From Chrysomallon squamiferum (lineage: Eukaryota > Mollusca > Gastropoda > Neomphalida > Peltospiridae), in assembly GCA_012295275.1 (NCBI GenBank), contig CM022671.1, positions 1,520,832 to 1,584,831 of the forward strand: a stretch of DNA of 64,000 bases, written 5' to 3'. The notes under the pieces are model-generated. The model had not been told where the DNA came from. It made no database searches and worked only from the letters and a program-made list of their open reading frames with translations. The first letter of the stretch is position 1, and each line of letters begins with the position of its first letter. A program made the translations under genes and the position numbers. This document shows, piece after piece, positions 49,250 through 60,869 of this stretch.

Positions 49250-49815
49250 AATAAACTGTTCTTAAACATCACGAACTGTCGGGACAAGTACTTAGTCACG
49301 CTTACAAAGAACAAAACTGTCCCTTAATAAACAGAAACGAGTCCTATTAATCAAACAATAATTAATAACCAAATATCGAAACACACACATCCCTCGCAAA
49401 CAGTTCACAAATTAATCGTGTACAGTCACACCACAATGTCCCTCTTGTCGTGTTCGGTGACAAATACGGTCGCTAGCATACGGGACGGAACCTCCCGAGG
49501 GATACCGAAAACTCTCGAGAGGGGCCGAACGAAGTAGACTGTTTGTCCAAGGTCGTAATCAGCGGAATCACCGTGTCCATTTTTCACGGCTAACCCGGCT
49601 GAAACTTCACTAGATAGATGGATCGTGTGAACAGCAATTTAACAGCATTTGTGTCACACTTGTCTGGGGCGAGTTTTCGCACGTTCAGAACTGCAAGGGC
49701 CCGTTTGTCACAGAATATGAACATGTCTCGAAGCACGCGACTGGACTGAGAATTAATTAATTATTCGCTGTTAATTGACTCGGTGAAAAATTAATCTTAC
49801 TTTGCAGACCTCGCC
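49250..49815. promoter_or_regulatory. Unique CpG-containing island
   Basis: Balanced, repeat-free sequence with a CpG-rich core at 49460-49600. No coding domain. Confidence 0.28.
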
Positions 49816-50001
49816 AGGAAACTTGTCGTCTTAAAGATATGTTGTTTTAAAGTTGTTGTTTTTTTAATACTTGTTTATTTTGTATTTTGATTTTATTATT
49901 ATTATTTTTTGTTTTTTATGGGGTTTTTTTTTGGTTTTTTTAGCAAAGGTATTATGCAGATGTACATTCGTAGAGACGAATTAATATATGCATGGATGTA
50001 T

Positions 50002-50007
<6 letters not shown>

Positions 50008-50040
<33 letters not shown>

Positions 50041-50165
50041 TTGTATGTTTGTATGTATGTTTGTATATGTGTATGTCATTATAGACATACAGGGCTAACG
50101 GCAGGTAGGTAAGCAAGTACGCAGTGACAGACAGGCAGTGAAACAAACAGATAGCTAGATAAATG

Positions 50166-50203
<38 letters not shown>

Positions 50204-50215
50204 GAGACAGACAGA
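50008..50215. repeat. (GT)n, (GTAT)n and (CAGA)n microsatellites
   Basis: GT at 50008-50036, GTAT/GTTT to 50076 and about ten CAGA units at 50170-50215. Confidence 0.93.
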
Positions 50216-50439
50216 CATACACACACGAAAACAAACACACCAAGCTCAAGTGCGTATAGAACTATGTAAAAAATATAAAACAAATTTATATTTTCCAGAT
50301 TTATATCTTCTGAATAGGTAGCTATACTAAATAATATTATAATACGTATTAGATATGTTAAATAAAACAACTGTTAAATATTATTAATAACACATAGGAG
50401 ATTAAATATATTTATTATCAATACAGTATTTTGTAAATA

Positions 50440-50461
50440 ATAATAATAATAATAATAATAA

Positions 50462-50492
<31 letters not shown>

Positions 50493-50525
50493 AAGAAGAA
50501 TTAATTAAATAAATAAATAAATAAC
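50440..50525. repeat. (AAT)n, (AAG)n, (AAAT)n tract
   Basis: AAT to 50463, AAG at 50464-50500, then AAAT units. Confidence 0.95.
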
Positions 50526-50848
50526 CTGAATAGTTTTTTTTACTAAAAACCATCGATTTAAAAAATATATATTTTATAATAAATTACAAACTTGACATAA
50601 ACTCGCGACTGCTCTTTTTTTGAACCAAAAATATATTTTGATATTATCTTTTCCGTTTTAAATATTTTCTAAAATGATAAAGTAATATAAAAAATTTCAG
50701 TTATCTATTTTAGAATATTTTCTGTTCAATTCTATAAAATCGCACAGAAGGAACTTCTGTTAATCTATTTTACTGATCATAAATGTTTTGCTAATACTGA
50801 ACAATTTTCAAGAAGTAATGAATTTCTATCTATATGTATGTATACGGA

Positions 50849-50950
<102 letters not shown>

Positions 50951-51019
50951 ATTTGGAGTCACTACATGTATTTAAATGTCTGCTTCTTTTTATTTTATCT
51001 TGACAGTTATAAATTAAAA

Positions 51020-51038
51020 TAAAAATAAAAATAAAAAA

Positions 51039-51077
<39 letters not shown>

Positions 51078-51079
51078 AT
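51020..51079. repeat. (AAAAT)n and (AAAT)n microsatellite
   Basis: Three to four AAAAT units and about twelve AAAT units. Confidence 0.95.
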
Positions 51080-51219
51080 TACTGCGTTACATGTATAGAA
51101 GACATATGGTATATTAACTGGAGAAAAAGAAAACAATGTAACAGAAATAACTGCTGTCTAACATTTGGTGATTGTGTCTTTAATTATCTTTATTTTTCTT
51201 TTTTTACAAACAGTACGGT

Positions 51220-51490
51220 ATGAACCTTGCCTTAATCAGAAAATATCATTCCCAACGCCTTATAATCTATCTCTTCATAGCACGCTTGAAAACATCACTA
51301 ACAAATCTGTTCTTCTCTAAAGCGTATTCCAATAAAATATTTAAGCAGGGGCCATAATTATTATGAATTGTTTTGAATCTTTTGGCGTCTGCGTTCTTTT
51401 GAAATGCGCTCGTGCAGAGAAATAACGTCACGTGATTGGCTTGTGGTGCATAAATATTTGAAATCTGAGATATTCAATACAGGAGTAGTT
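51220..51490. promoter_or_regulatory. Promoter-like island with CRE, E-box, CCAAT and TATA-like motifs
   Basis: TAACGTCACGTGATTGGC (51423-51440) fuses CRE-like ACGTCA, E-box CACGTG and inverted CCAAT, followed by GCATAAATATTTG about 10 bp on. No gene is evident nearby. Confidence 0.35.
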
Positions 51491-51879
51491 TAAAGAGTTT
51501 TTTAAAAATTCAAACATCACCTTGGAGTGTTTAACAATGAGGTGTTGAATTATATATTAAGCATGTTTTCTTTGAACCCTGATTTTTAAAATTATTATTC
51601 TGTTTGTTTTCTTGGTGGTTTTAAAAAAAAAAAAAAAAAATTTTTAGCTGTACGATTTGATTATTATTTTTATAATTATTATTATTGCATTTTTATTAGT
51701 AGTATCATTATTTTGGCGAAATATCAAAAAGAAAAAAAGAAAAAAAAAAGAGGATTTGAGAGACAGAGAGAGCTTCTGAATTATTTATCTACTTTCATCA
51801 TCATCATCATCATTATTATTATAGACTGACCTCAACATCGGCTTAAGCTGATGTCCGAGTTATTGAATAATTTATTCAA

Positions 51880-51881
<2 letters not shown>

Positions 51882-51946
<65 letters not shown>
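51882..51946. repeat. (CT)n microsatellite
   Basis: About 32 CT units, ending CTTGTATATA. Unique sequence at 51950-52320 includes AAAATGGCTGCG (YY1-like) near 52029. Confidence 0.97.
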
Positions 51947-51950
<4 letters not shown>

Positions 51951-52323
51951 ATATAAAATTAGAGTGCGAACGTCTTATCAGCACTTGCTACGCCCTGTTT
52001 TAGTAATTGCACACACCTGCTCTCCGACAAAATGGCTGCGAAGTCATTTCGATTCGCTACGATACACGATCACAGAGAGAGCGTCTAAGAAAACGAGAAT
52101 AGTCTGAAAGAAAATAGTATTTCAAGTTTGACGAGCAAAGATGTGGTACATTTTGTTGTGACACTTCACAGTTTAAGTGCCGATACTTCGGTAAAGAAAA
52201 ATATAGTAGGAGGCTGTAATAGGATTAATGAAGCCATATTAATAATAACAGTAGCAGTGCACGTGATTCTCTGCCTGACATTGATAAAACTAGAAAACAT
52301 TCCTGTTCAGTCCCCTTTATTAG

Positions 52324-52427
<104 letters not shown>

Positions 52428-52705
52428 AATGTCTCAAAATAAGACAACAGTATTTATACTAATAATAATGAGCAGGACAAGAATGATAATAACAACAAGA
52501 AAAACACTAACAATAAAAACAGAAAATATAATAGAAATTAAAATAATATGCCATCACCTATATGATATGAACAACAACATGATATGAATTATTCAATAGC
52601 ACAAAGATAAAAAAAAAATTCTGTTTTTTTTTTTTTTTTTTCCGTTCAAGACTAGTTATTTCAGCTCCTGTTTTAACATATTCCGAGTGATTCAACTGAA
52701 AAACG

Positions 52706-52889
52706 ATATTTAAATTACAGAATGATTGCAATATGACAAGGTGAAAAACGATAACAAAAAAAAAAAATAAAAAAATAAATAAAATAATATTAAAAAAAAG
52801 AATAATAATAATAATCAAATTATACACAAAAGTATTGTAGAAATTTCAATACAGGTTAAGAAGAACAATCAAAAGTGACTAAACAAAAA

Positions 52890-52919
<30 letters not shown>
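52706..52919. repeat. Dispersed direct repeat, copy 1
   Basis: Begins ATATTTAAATTACAGAATGA, ends in an AAAT array, and carries AAGAACAATCAAAAGTGACT. A second copy is at 53955-54219. Confidence 0.75.
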
Positions 52920-52920
<1 letters not shown>

Positions 52921-53054
52921 CAAATGGCGAAGAAGAAAAGAATAAGACAAATAAAAATAACACGAAGAACAAACTGAATCTTCAAAAACGTTTTCTTTCA
53001 TCTTTATTATAAACGAATTTAAAAAAAAAAATAAAAAAATGAAAGGATAGACAG

Positions 53055-53557
53055 ACAGAGACAGACAGACAGATAGATACATACAGACATACAGAGAGAC
53101 AGATAACAGACATAAAGATAACTATATTCATAGTTACACAGATAGATAAATAGATACATACAGACATACAGAGAGACAGATAACAGACATAAAGATAACT
53201 ATATTCATAGTTACACAGATAGATAAATAGATACATACAGACATACAGAGAGACAGATAACAGAATAAAGATAACTATATTCATAGTTACACAGATGGAT
53301 AAACAGATACATACAGACATACAGAGAGACAGATAACAGAATAAAGATAACTATATTCATAGTTACACAGATGGATAAACAGATACATACAGACATACAG
53401 AGAGACAGATAACAGACATAAAGATAACTATATTCATAGTTACACAGATAGATAAATAGATACATACAGACATATAGAGAGACAGATAACAGACATAAAG
53501 ATAACTATATTCATAGTTACACAGATGGATAAATAGATACATACAGACATAGATAAA
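53055..53557. repeat. 77-bp minisatellite, about six copies
   Basis: AGATAACAGACATAAAG starts units at 53101, 53178, 53255, 53331, 53407 and 53484 (period 76-77 bp). Each unit holds AACTATATTCATAGTTACAC, an inner inverted repeat. Its minus-strand Tyr/Leu/Cys frames are artefacts. Confidence 0.93.
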
Positions 53558-53559
53558 GT

Positions 53560-53940
53560 GAAATAATGTAAAATAGAAATCACGAACGTCTACATCATTA
53601 TTACGTATTAAGACGAATCACTGTACTATGTTCGTGTTGTCTTGTGGGAATGGTTGTGTGGTTAGTAGCATTTCGAGTGTTGTTTATAATTAATACTTCT
53701 GCTACCGGTGTTTGTGAATTATCGCAAATTATGTTTGACTTTCATCACTTGAGACTCTACCACGCCCTGTCTGAGAATTATACAGCACGTCAGCATCATT
53801 GATAGAAACTAGTTTGTGTTTAAAGACACACAAACACTGTACGTCTTGTAATAACGTATTTTCCTACATGTTTGGGTCTAGTTGGCTACGGAACATTAGC
53901 AATAAATAAACAGCCGCGTTTAAAAGTGTTTACAGAACAA
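53560..53940. other. Unique non-coding segment
   Basis: Lies between the minisatellite and the second direct repeat copy. No feature recognised. Confidence 0.4.
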
Positions 53941-53954
53941 TAATAATAATAATA

Positions 53955-54007
53955 ATATTTAAATTACATAATAATTGCACTATGACAAGATGAAAAAATG
54001 ATAACAA

Positions 54008-54050
<43 letters not shown>

Positions 54051-54181
54051 TTAATGTATTATATAATAATAGTAATAATAATATTAAAAATATATATAAT
54101 AATAATCAAATTACACATAAAATTATTGTAGAAATTTCAATACGTTAAGAAGAACAATCAAAAGTGACTAAACCAAAACAA

Positions 54182-54219
<38 letters not shown>
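53955..54219. repeat. Dispersed direct repeat, copy 2
   Basis: Matches copy 1 in order and orientation, with an expanded AAT array inside (54008-54050). Both copies end in AAAT units. Confidence 0.75.
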
Positions 54220-54223
<4 letters not shown>

Positions 54224-54231
54224 TATTATTA

Positions 54232-54295
<64 letters not shown>

Positions 54296-54308
54296 GTTAT
54301 TATTATTG
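54180..54308. repeat. (AAAT)n then (ATT)n microsatellite
   Basis: About ten AAAT units and about 25 ATT units. Confidence 0.95.
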
Positions 54309-54514
54309 CAAGATGTACAATCTGTATATATCTATATTATAACTTTTTCATTTACAAAATGTTAATTTTAAAATAAATGAAAATTGGCGTTACCACTACT
54401 GATGAAATCGGAAAATTAAATTGAATGAACAAACTAGATTCTATTATCAAAATTTTCGTAACATACACATAATCTTGTAAGTGATTTGCAATATGTGTTT
54501 TTTGTTGTTTGTTT

Positions 54515-54555
54515 GTGTGTGTGTGTGTGCGTGTGTGTTTGTGTGTGAGTGTGTT
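54515..54555. repeat. (GT)n microsatellite
   Basis: Interrupted GT units. CAGA- and GGAT-rich tracts follow at 54795-54905 and 54980-55045. No gene to 55190. Confidence 0.85.
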
Positions 54556-55189
54556 TTCCTTTACTAAGTTAAAACTTATTATATAATTATATGAGTTGTG
54601 AGAAACCCGATGTGCAATTTAAAAAAAAAAAATTGTATTAGTGAGGTGAATAAAAGCTATTCTCGTGTTCAAGGGCGGATTACTGTTTTGTGCATTACGT
54701 AACAAGATGTACGTTTTTTCTGTTTTCTCTAGCTTTTGATAGCGCAGTATCAACAAAATAAAATTATCTTAGAAACTATAGAGCAGTATGAACTAGACAG
54801 AGACAGATAGACAGAAACAAAGATAGATACAAGGTGTAAATGGTTGGACGGATGAATGAATGGATGGATGGGTTTCTGAGCGGATAGATGGATGGAAGAA
54901 CGGACGGACAAATAGACTGACAGATTCTGGATGTACATAGAACCATAGACAGTTAGCTATAGCCAGCGGGAGTAATGAGACAGACAGAAAAACAGACAAA
55001 CAGACTAGTCAGACAGACAGATAGGTACTGATAGAAAGACAGATGAATAATTGGATATTCTCTTGTTAAAGATGAATAGTTAAAAACAACATCTTTTAAA
55101 GTCAAACAGCCGAAAACGTTGTTTAATTTTTGTGCTTGAACATCTTTCTCAGAAATCATCGTTATTACCGTTGTTTCTAATAACATGTA

Positions 55190-55540
55190 AGATGAATTAA
55201 CCTTGCGTTGTGACAGGCTCTAACGCTTTGAGTCTTCGTGGTCAAATCACAGAGAGGATTCAGTCAAGTGGTTTGCTGATGACGTAATTTGCCATCAAAA
55301 CAGTAGTCACAGTCATGACGCCTGCAGTGAAAACAACCAATGATTAAATCAGCTTTTGCGTCACAGTGGTGCTCTGAAATCATCACAGGAATTTACGTTG
55401 CGGATAATACTTCCGTCTCAAGTAGTGTCGATAGAATCGTTTATAGTAATTAGAGAAATTAGTGAATATTCCCCGAAGCTGACCAGGATGTTGAGAATCA
55501 TATTAAAACTTATTGGTTTACAAAATTTAGAATTATGACT
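55190..55540. promoter_or_regulatory. Island with clustered bZIP/CRE-like sites
   Basis: TGCTGATGACGTAA (55274-55287), TCATGACG (55313-55320), CCAAT (55337-55341) and TTGCGTCAC (55356-55364) lie within 95 bp. Suggests a CREB/ATF/Maf-type regulated element; inferred. Confidence 0.35.
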
Positions 55541-55713
55541 TAGGTTATGAGATTTGAATCATTTTGTGGTCGAGAGAAAAAAATATATATACATATAAAT
55601 ATTATTCGTCGACTACAATTAAATAAATTCTACCTTTAGTTATGCAGTTTATATTTTAACGTTCACAATAAAATACTTTAACAAAATGATGTTCATTTAT
55701 AGCCAATATGTTT

Positions 55714-55716
<3 letters not shown>

Positions 55717-55805
<89 letters not shown>
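55717..55805. repeat. (AAT)n-(ATT)n inverted microsatellite
   Basis: About eighteen AAT units meet about eleven ATT units head to head, able to form a long AT hairpin. Confidence 0.95.
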
Positions 55806-55807
<2 letters not shown>

Positions 55808-55809
55808 GA

Positions 55810-56880
55810 TATATATTAATAATTCTTCAAAATGTAAACATGAAGATTCCTTGATAAGTTAAAACGGGGCTAATAAAACTGTCATCATTATCAATGATTT
55901 TATGAAGAGAAAAAAACTAGAACAAGATTTTTAAAAAGAGTAAAGGAGGACAAAGACTTTGAAATTAGCACATTTATAAACTGCTAATTAACGAACTATT
56001 ATTTTTGTCAATTGTTATTATTGTTAAATTAACTCATATTTGACAATAATTCAGTTTATCTGCTATGAATGACTGGTTAATAAATGACAAACTATTGTTT
56101 TGTTATGTAATGATGATGACACGAAAGGAGAAGATTACGGAATGAGTATAATCAGATACTTGTAACAGTCAGTATTCACAACGGAAGACAAAACAAAATG
56201 GATATAAAAGTGTATTATGAGTAAACCGCCCTTCCTGTTTAAACATGACAACAGATTTTATTCATCTGACTAATACACAAAACAAATCAATGTAAATCTT
56301 TATTAAACACCTCGGAATTCTCGCATCTCGTATGTATAATAACAGTTTTAATTTCGTCGAGAAATACGTAAACAAACCACCTTTATTACTACCAAGTACA
56401 AAACGTCTGTGACGTACCAACAAGTATTAATGAATTATCTGGGTTGTCTGCCTAGGTCAGAGTTGTATTATCAAATATATCACTGGTTAGAGAGAAGAGA
56501 GGATGTCTCCCCCAGAATCAACGAGTAACAGAAACAAAGAGTATTGGTAGCAAGGAGTTTCACATTTAACATCATGTCTGGTTAACAATTAGAAAATTTC
56601 CATAGGTTTTAATTTCTATGATTGTTTAACCTGCAAAATTACTGAATCTGTAGTTTTGGAATTATATACTGCAGTTGTAGAAAATAATAATAATATTAAA
56701 TGTATTAAATTCTTTAATATTTCAGTACCAAGTAGCACGATTCAAAATCTGGTTGTAATAATAAAATGATATAAATAATAAGTTATTATTTTCTTACCTA
56801 ACTTCTCACCAATCCATCTTTCAGTCTGCTCAGTTAACTGCATTTGTGCATTTGTCTGTCTACTTATCAACCTATCTAAA
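55810..56880. other. Unique AT-rich stretch
   Basis: No repeats of note and no coding signal. 56240-56540 is slightly more balanced. Confidence 0.45.
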
Positions 56881-56891
56881 TATAAAAATAA

Positions 56892-56892
<1 letters not shown>

Positions 56893-56942
<50 letters not shown>

Positions 56943-57135
56943 CATACAATTTGTAATAAAATAAACCAACAATAATATGTATTGTATAAAGTAAAAATAA
57001 ATAAGCAAAAGAAGAACAAAAATCAAAACAAAGAGTCTGTAAAAAGATAAAACACGCACGTTCACACATAAAATTCATGAACATTCCACGAACTCGCACA
57101 AACACACACACACGTACACACACACACACACACGT
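56893..57135. repeat. (CA)n microsatellites
   Basis: CA at 56893-56945 and again at 57100-57135, with an AAT-rich spacer. Confidence 0.93.
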
Positions 57136-57139
57136 ACAC

Positions 57140-58070
57140 GTGTACCTGACTGATAGAAAAATAAACAGAAACAAGCAGCCGACAACTGTTTCCATTTGTA
57201 AAAACTATTTAGTCACCGTAGTAATGACAGTAATACACCATGTTACTTTGCCTGTCACAGTACGATTCCAGTTCGTCATTAAACGATAGTAAAACGTCTG
57301 TAAAAGTCTTTGTTTAGGTTTTATTGGGTTTTTTTGTCATAAACGTCTGTCAGTTTTCACTGTCTAGGGAACAGTATAGTTCACTGCTCAGAGAACTAAT
57401 TTGAAGCGTGGTGGTTCACTAGATCAGTGCTCTTTGGTGTGTTTAGTGAGCTATTTACCGTTCCAGACAGTGTCCTTAAAACCAATAGATCAAATGTCGT
57501 GGTATGTGTTTTCCTGTATACGGGAAGGTGCACATATTCATAAGAGAAGTCCACAAAGGAATGTGACAGCATGCATTTTCCTCTTTAATCATAATTATTG
57601 CATTAAGGTTATATAAGTGATACATAATATATATTATAGTTTGTGATCCAAGCCTTTGGGCATAGACTTTGTTCTCTTTCTATGCATCATGCTGACACAT
57701 GGGTTTTTTTGTTGGGTTTTTTTTTGGCATCAGTTTCATAATAACCGATAATATTAAAATGTCATGTATCATTAAACATTCATTCATTAATTTTTTGTAG
57801 TTAAAGTAAGTGATACTTAAAACTGTGTAAAATTCCTTGTTTAGACGTTTATTGTTATGTGATCGTAAATTTCTGTCAGTCTTTACTACCTAGGGAGCTT
57901 TTCACAGTAGAAAAAAACAAACAATCAATCAATAAACAATACCAACAAAAAAAAAAAAAAAGAGGAAGGAGACAGATGGAAAGAAAGAAAGAAAAAAAGA
58001 GGTTAAAGGTAGGGGGTGAGAACATACCATGCCGTATGCTAAAATGTGTTCCTTAATTAATTAATTAAAT
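57140..58070. other. Unique segment with possible old repeat pair
   Basis: 57300-57375 and 57835-57910 share CTTGTTTAG..., CTGTCAGT..TTTACT and CTAGGGA strings in order. Too diverged to classify. No coding domain. Confidence 0.3.
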
Positions 58071-58073
58071 AAA

Positions 58074-58077
58074 TTGT

Positions 58078-58136
<59 letters not shown>

Positions 58137-58165
58137 TTCATTCATTCATTTATTTATTTGTATTT
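58074..58165. repeat. (ATTT)n microsatellite
   Basis: About twenty ATTT units, preceded by TTAA units. ATTT/GTTT-type tracts continue to 58300. Confidence 0.95.
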
Positions 58166-58309
58166 TATTTATTTTTTTGTTTGTTTGTTTGCTTGTTTGT
58201 TTTCCTCAGTTATTTATTCGTCTGTTTGTTTTGATATTTTATTTATTTTTTTATTTCTTCTTTATCTGCTTCTTTTATTATTATTATTTATTTATTTTTG
58301 TGTATTGGA

Positions 58310-59040
58310 TGCTTTCCAAAGAATCGGGATATACCTAAACAGCTCTGTATGTGTCTGTATAGCTCTATTTAGGAAGGAATAATCTGTTGTCTTGTGTACG
58401 TTATGACTAGATTCTGAACATAGAAAAAACGCACTGGCACAGGAGAACAAAGTCGAATCACGAACTGTTCTATGTCAGACGAGACTGAAATGTACGGCAC
58501 CCGAACTCCATATGCTGATGATGACAAAAGAGGGTCGCTTAATAACCGAGGGTAATCATCGCCATTATTTGACGCTTTCATCATTTTTTTCCTTCTTTGT
58601 TTTTCACTGCATCTAATTTGGGGTGAAATCTGGCACTCTTTATGTTGACAGTATTATGTTACTCACTGGCACATGAGGACAAAGTTCAGTTACAACCTCA
58701 AAATATAAGGTGTCATATGTGTGTGTGTGTGTGCAGGTAAGCAGACAGGTCTGTATGCATGTATTTGCGTACATGTATATATTTGTGCCTGTGTACATTT
58801 TTGAATGTGTTGATATTTTTAACTTCTGTGCGTGAGTGCAGAACATTTTTTAGTGCAGCCAAGATTCATCTTTTGTGATTGTCGATTGTTTATTATTTGT
58901 CTTAAAGTTTAACATTACATTTAAATATGGGCGTTATTAGCGTAGTTAAACAAATGTGCGTGGTGGAATATCATCGTCAGATAGGGGTAATTACTGATGG
59001 ATGGCTGGAAATGCACGCAGTAACACTCAGTTCATGACAT
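58310..59040. other. Unique non-coding segment
   Basis: Contains two similar strings, ACTGGCACAGGAGAACAAAG (near 58431) and ACTGGCACATGAGGACAAAG (near 58665), suggesting duplicated repeat fragments. No gene. Confidence 0.35.
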
Positions 59041-59113
59041 CACTGTTTGATGCTTAAAGAGACAGAGAAAGCACCGTGGAAAAAAAAAAAAAAAAAAGAG
59101 AGAAGGAACAGAG

Positions 59114-59236
<123 letters not shown>

Positions 59237-59239
59237 CAA

Positions 59240-60390
59240 AATAATAGAGAACAAGTGGTAAGAAGTAAAAAAATAAGAAGAAATAAATTATTATTCTGTG
59301 ATGTTTCTCTAATTTCTTATTATTTCTAAATGTACGTTTTCCCTCATTTCGCTGTCTGACAGACAGACAGACAAAGAGACAGGAAGAAAAAGCATAAATA
59401 CAGTTATAACTAAATTAATAAATATAAGTTAATTAATTAATTATTGATTTATTTAGTAAATAAAAAATATAATTAAATAAATGAATAAATAAATAAATAA
59501 ATAAAGAAATATATAAATGCTGTAATATATCAGACTGATAAAAGATTTTACGGAATATCACTAGTTTATTAATAGTAAATGCAGTACATAGTATTTCTTT
59601 GCGTGTAACATAGGTCAAGGGAGATAACCCTTATTCGCCCAAATCTTTTAGATTCCATGAGTTATCGTTTTAGAAGAGGACGGAAATGGAAACTCGCAAA
59701 ATTTATAAATATTTTATTAACACTTTAATCTAAAAAAAAAAATAATAATAATTATAAAAAATTAAAAAAAAAATATATATATTTTTTTTTTAAATCGAAA
59801 ATTATAATAAATAAATAAATAAATAATAAAAATTAAAAATGAATTTCTAAATTTGTCATTAGCCTCTAATTTTTTTTCCCTACTCTTAATTTATTACTAA
59901 CTTAAAATTATTGATATATTAATGATAAAACACATTTCCGACTACAATTTTTTATATATATATATTTTTTTTTCCCCTCATCTAAATTAGTATAAAAATG
60001 AGAAAAATAAAATAAAATAGTTTGAAAAGAGATCTGTGACTCTCCGACATAAGCCTCTAATTTTTCGTTCTGTAAAAATCGATTCATCAACGGTGACGTA
60101 ACAGCCCTTCATGACACTTCACGTTGATTCGCACTTGGCAGTCGTCAAAAATGAGCAAGAAAACTCGCCAGTAGAAATTGATTATTCTGTGAAATCGTGC
60201 ACATGTTGCAAACAGATCCATGTTTTAAAAAGGTCCTTTAATTTGAGATGGAGAGTTGAAGCAAATACGCGATTTAAGAAATTAAACTTGAAGATGCTAA
60301 GTCATTTTGAGCTGTCCAGATTAATTATTTGAGATGATAAGGAGTGTTTATCCGTTAAAATTAATCTTTTGTGAAGTTAATGTTTTGTTT
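59240..60390. other. AT-rich stretch
   Basis: AAAT units at 59480-59505 and AT-rich low complexity at 59730-60020. 60030-60390 is more balanced and has a 73-residue frame without a domain. An A run lies at 60392-60417. Confidence 0.5.
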
Positions 60391-60635
60391 GAAAAAAAAA
60401 AAAAAAAAAAAAAAAAATTAAATTTTACTGACAACATTCTGTCACCCCTGGCAACAGTATTATAGCTAGCAGAATGAAAATCCCTACGATAAACCATATT
60501 GTGACTGTTCCTTACCCGTTTCTGTAATCAGCTATCCTGTCTACCTGTATGTCTTTCCTGTAAGTCTGAGACATGGAGTCGTATAAATCATGAGTCCACC
60601 TTTCACACTTCTCGAAATGTTTCACTTCTTTACTG

Positions 60636-60639
<4 letters not shown>

Positions 60640-60719
<80 letters not shown>
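60640..60719. repeat. (GA)n microsatellite
   Basis: About 40 GA units. Confidence 0.97.
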
Positions 60720-60723
<4 letters not shown>

Positions 60724-60869
60724 AAGAGAGATAGCAACTAATAATAGAGAGATTCAGCAGATCTTGTTTCATTTTATATCGACTCAGTGTGAAACTCATT
60801 ATGAAACTATGTAAACACATCATCTGTCTGTCTGTCTGTCTGTTTTTTTTATCCATGCCATATCATTCT

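Noticed and set aside
53055-53557. CRISPR-like array
   Set aside because: Units are contiguous with no unique spacers and the genome is eukaryotic; it is a minisatellite.
60111-60332. Plus-strand 73-residue frame with a CTCC cysteine pair
   Set aside because: No family resemblance and no second zinc-ligand pair; probably chance.
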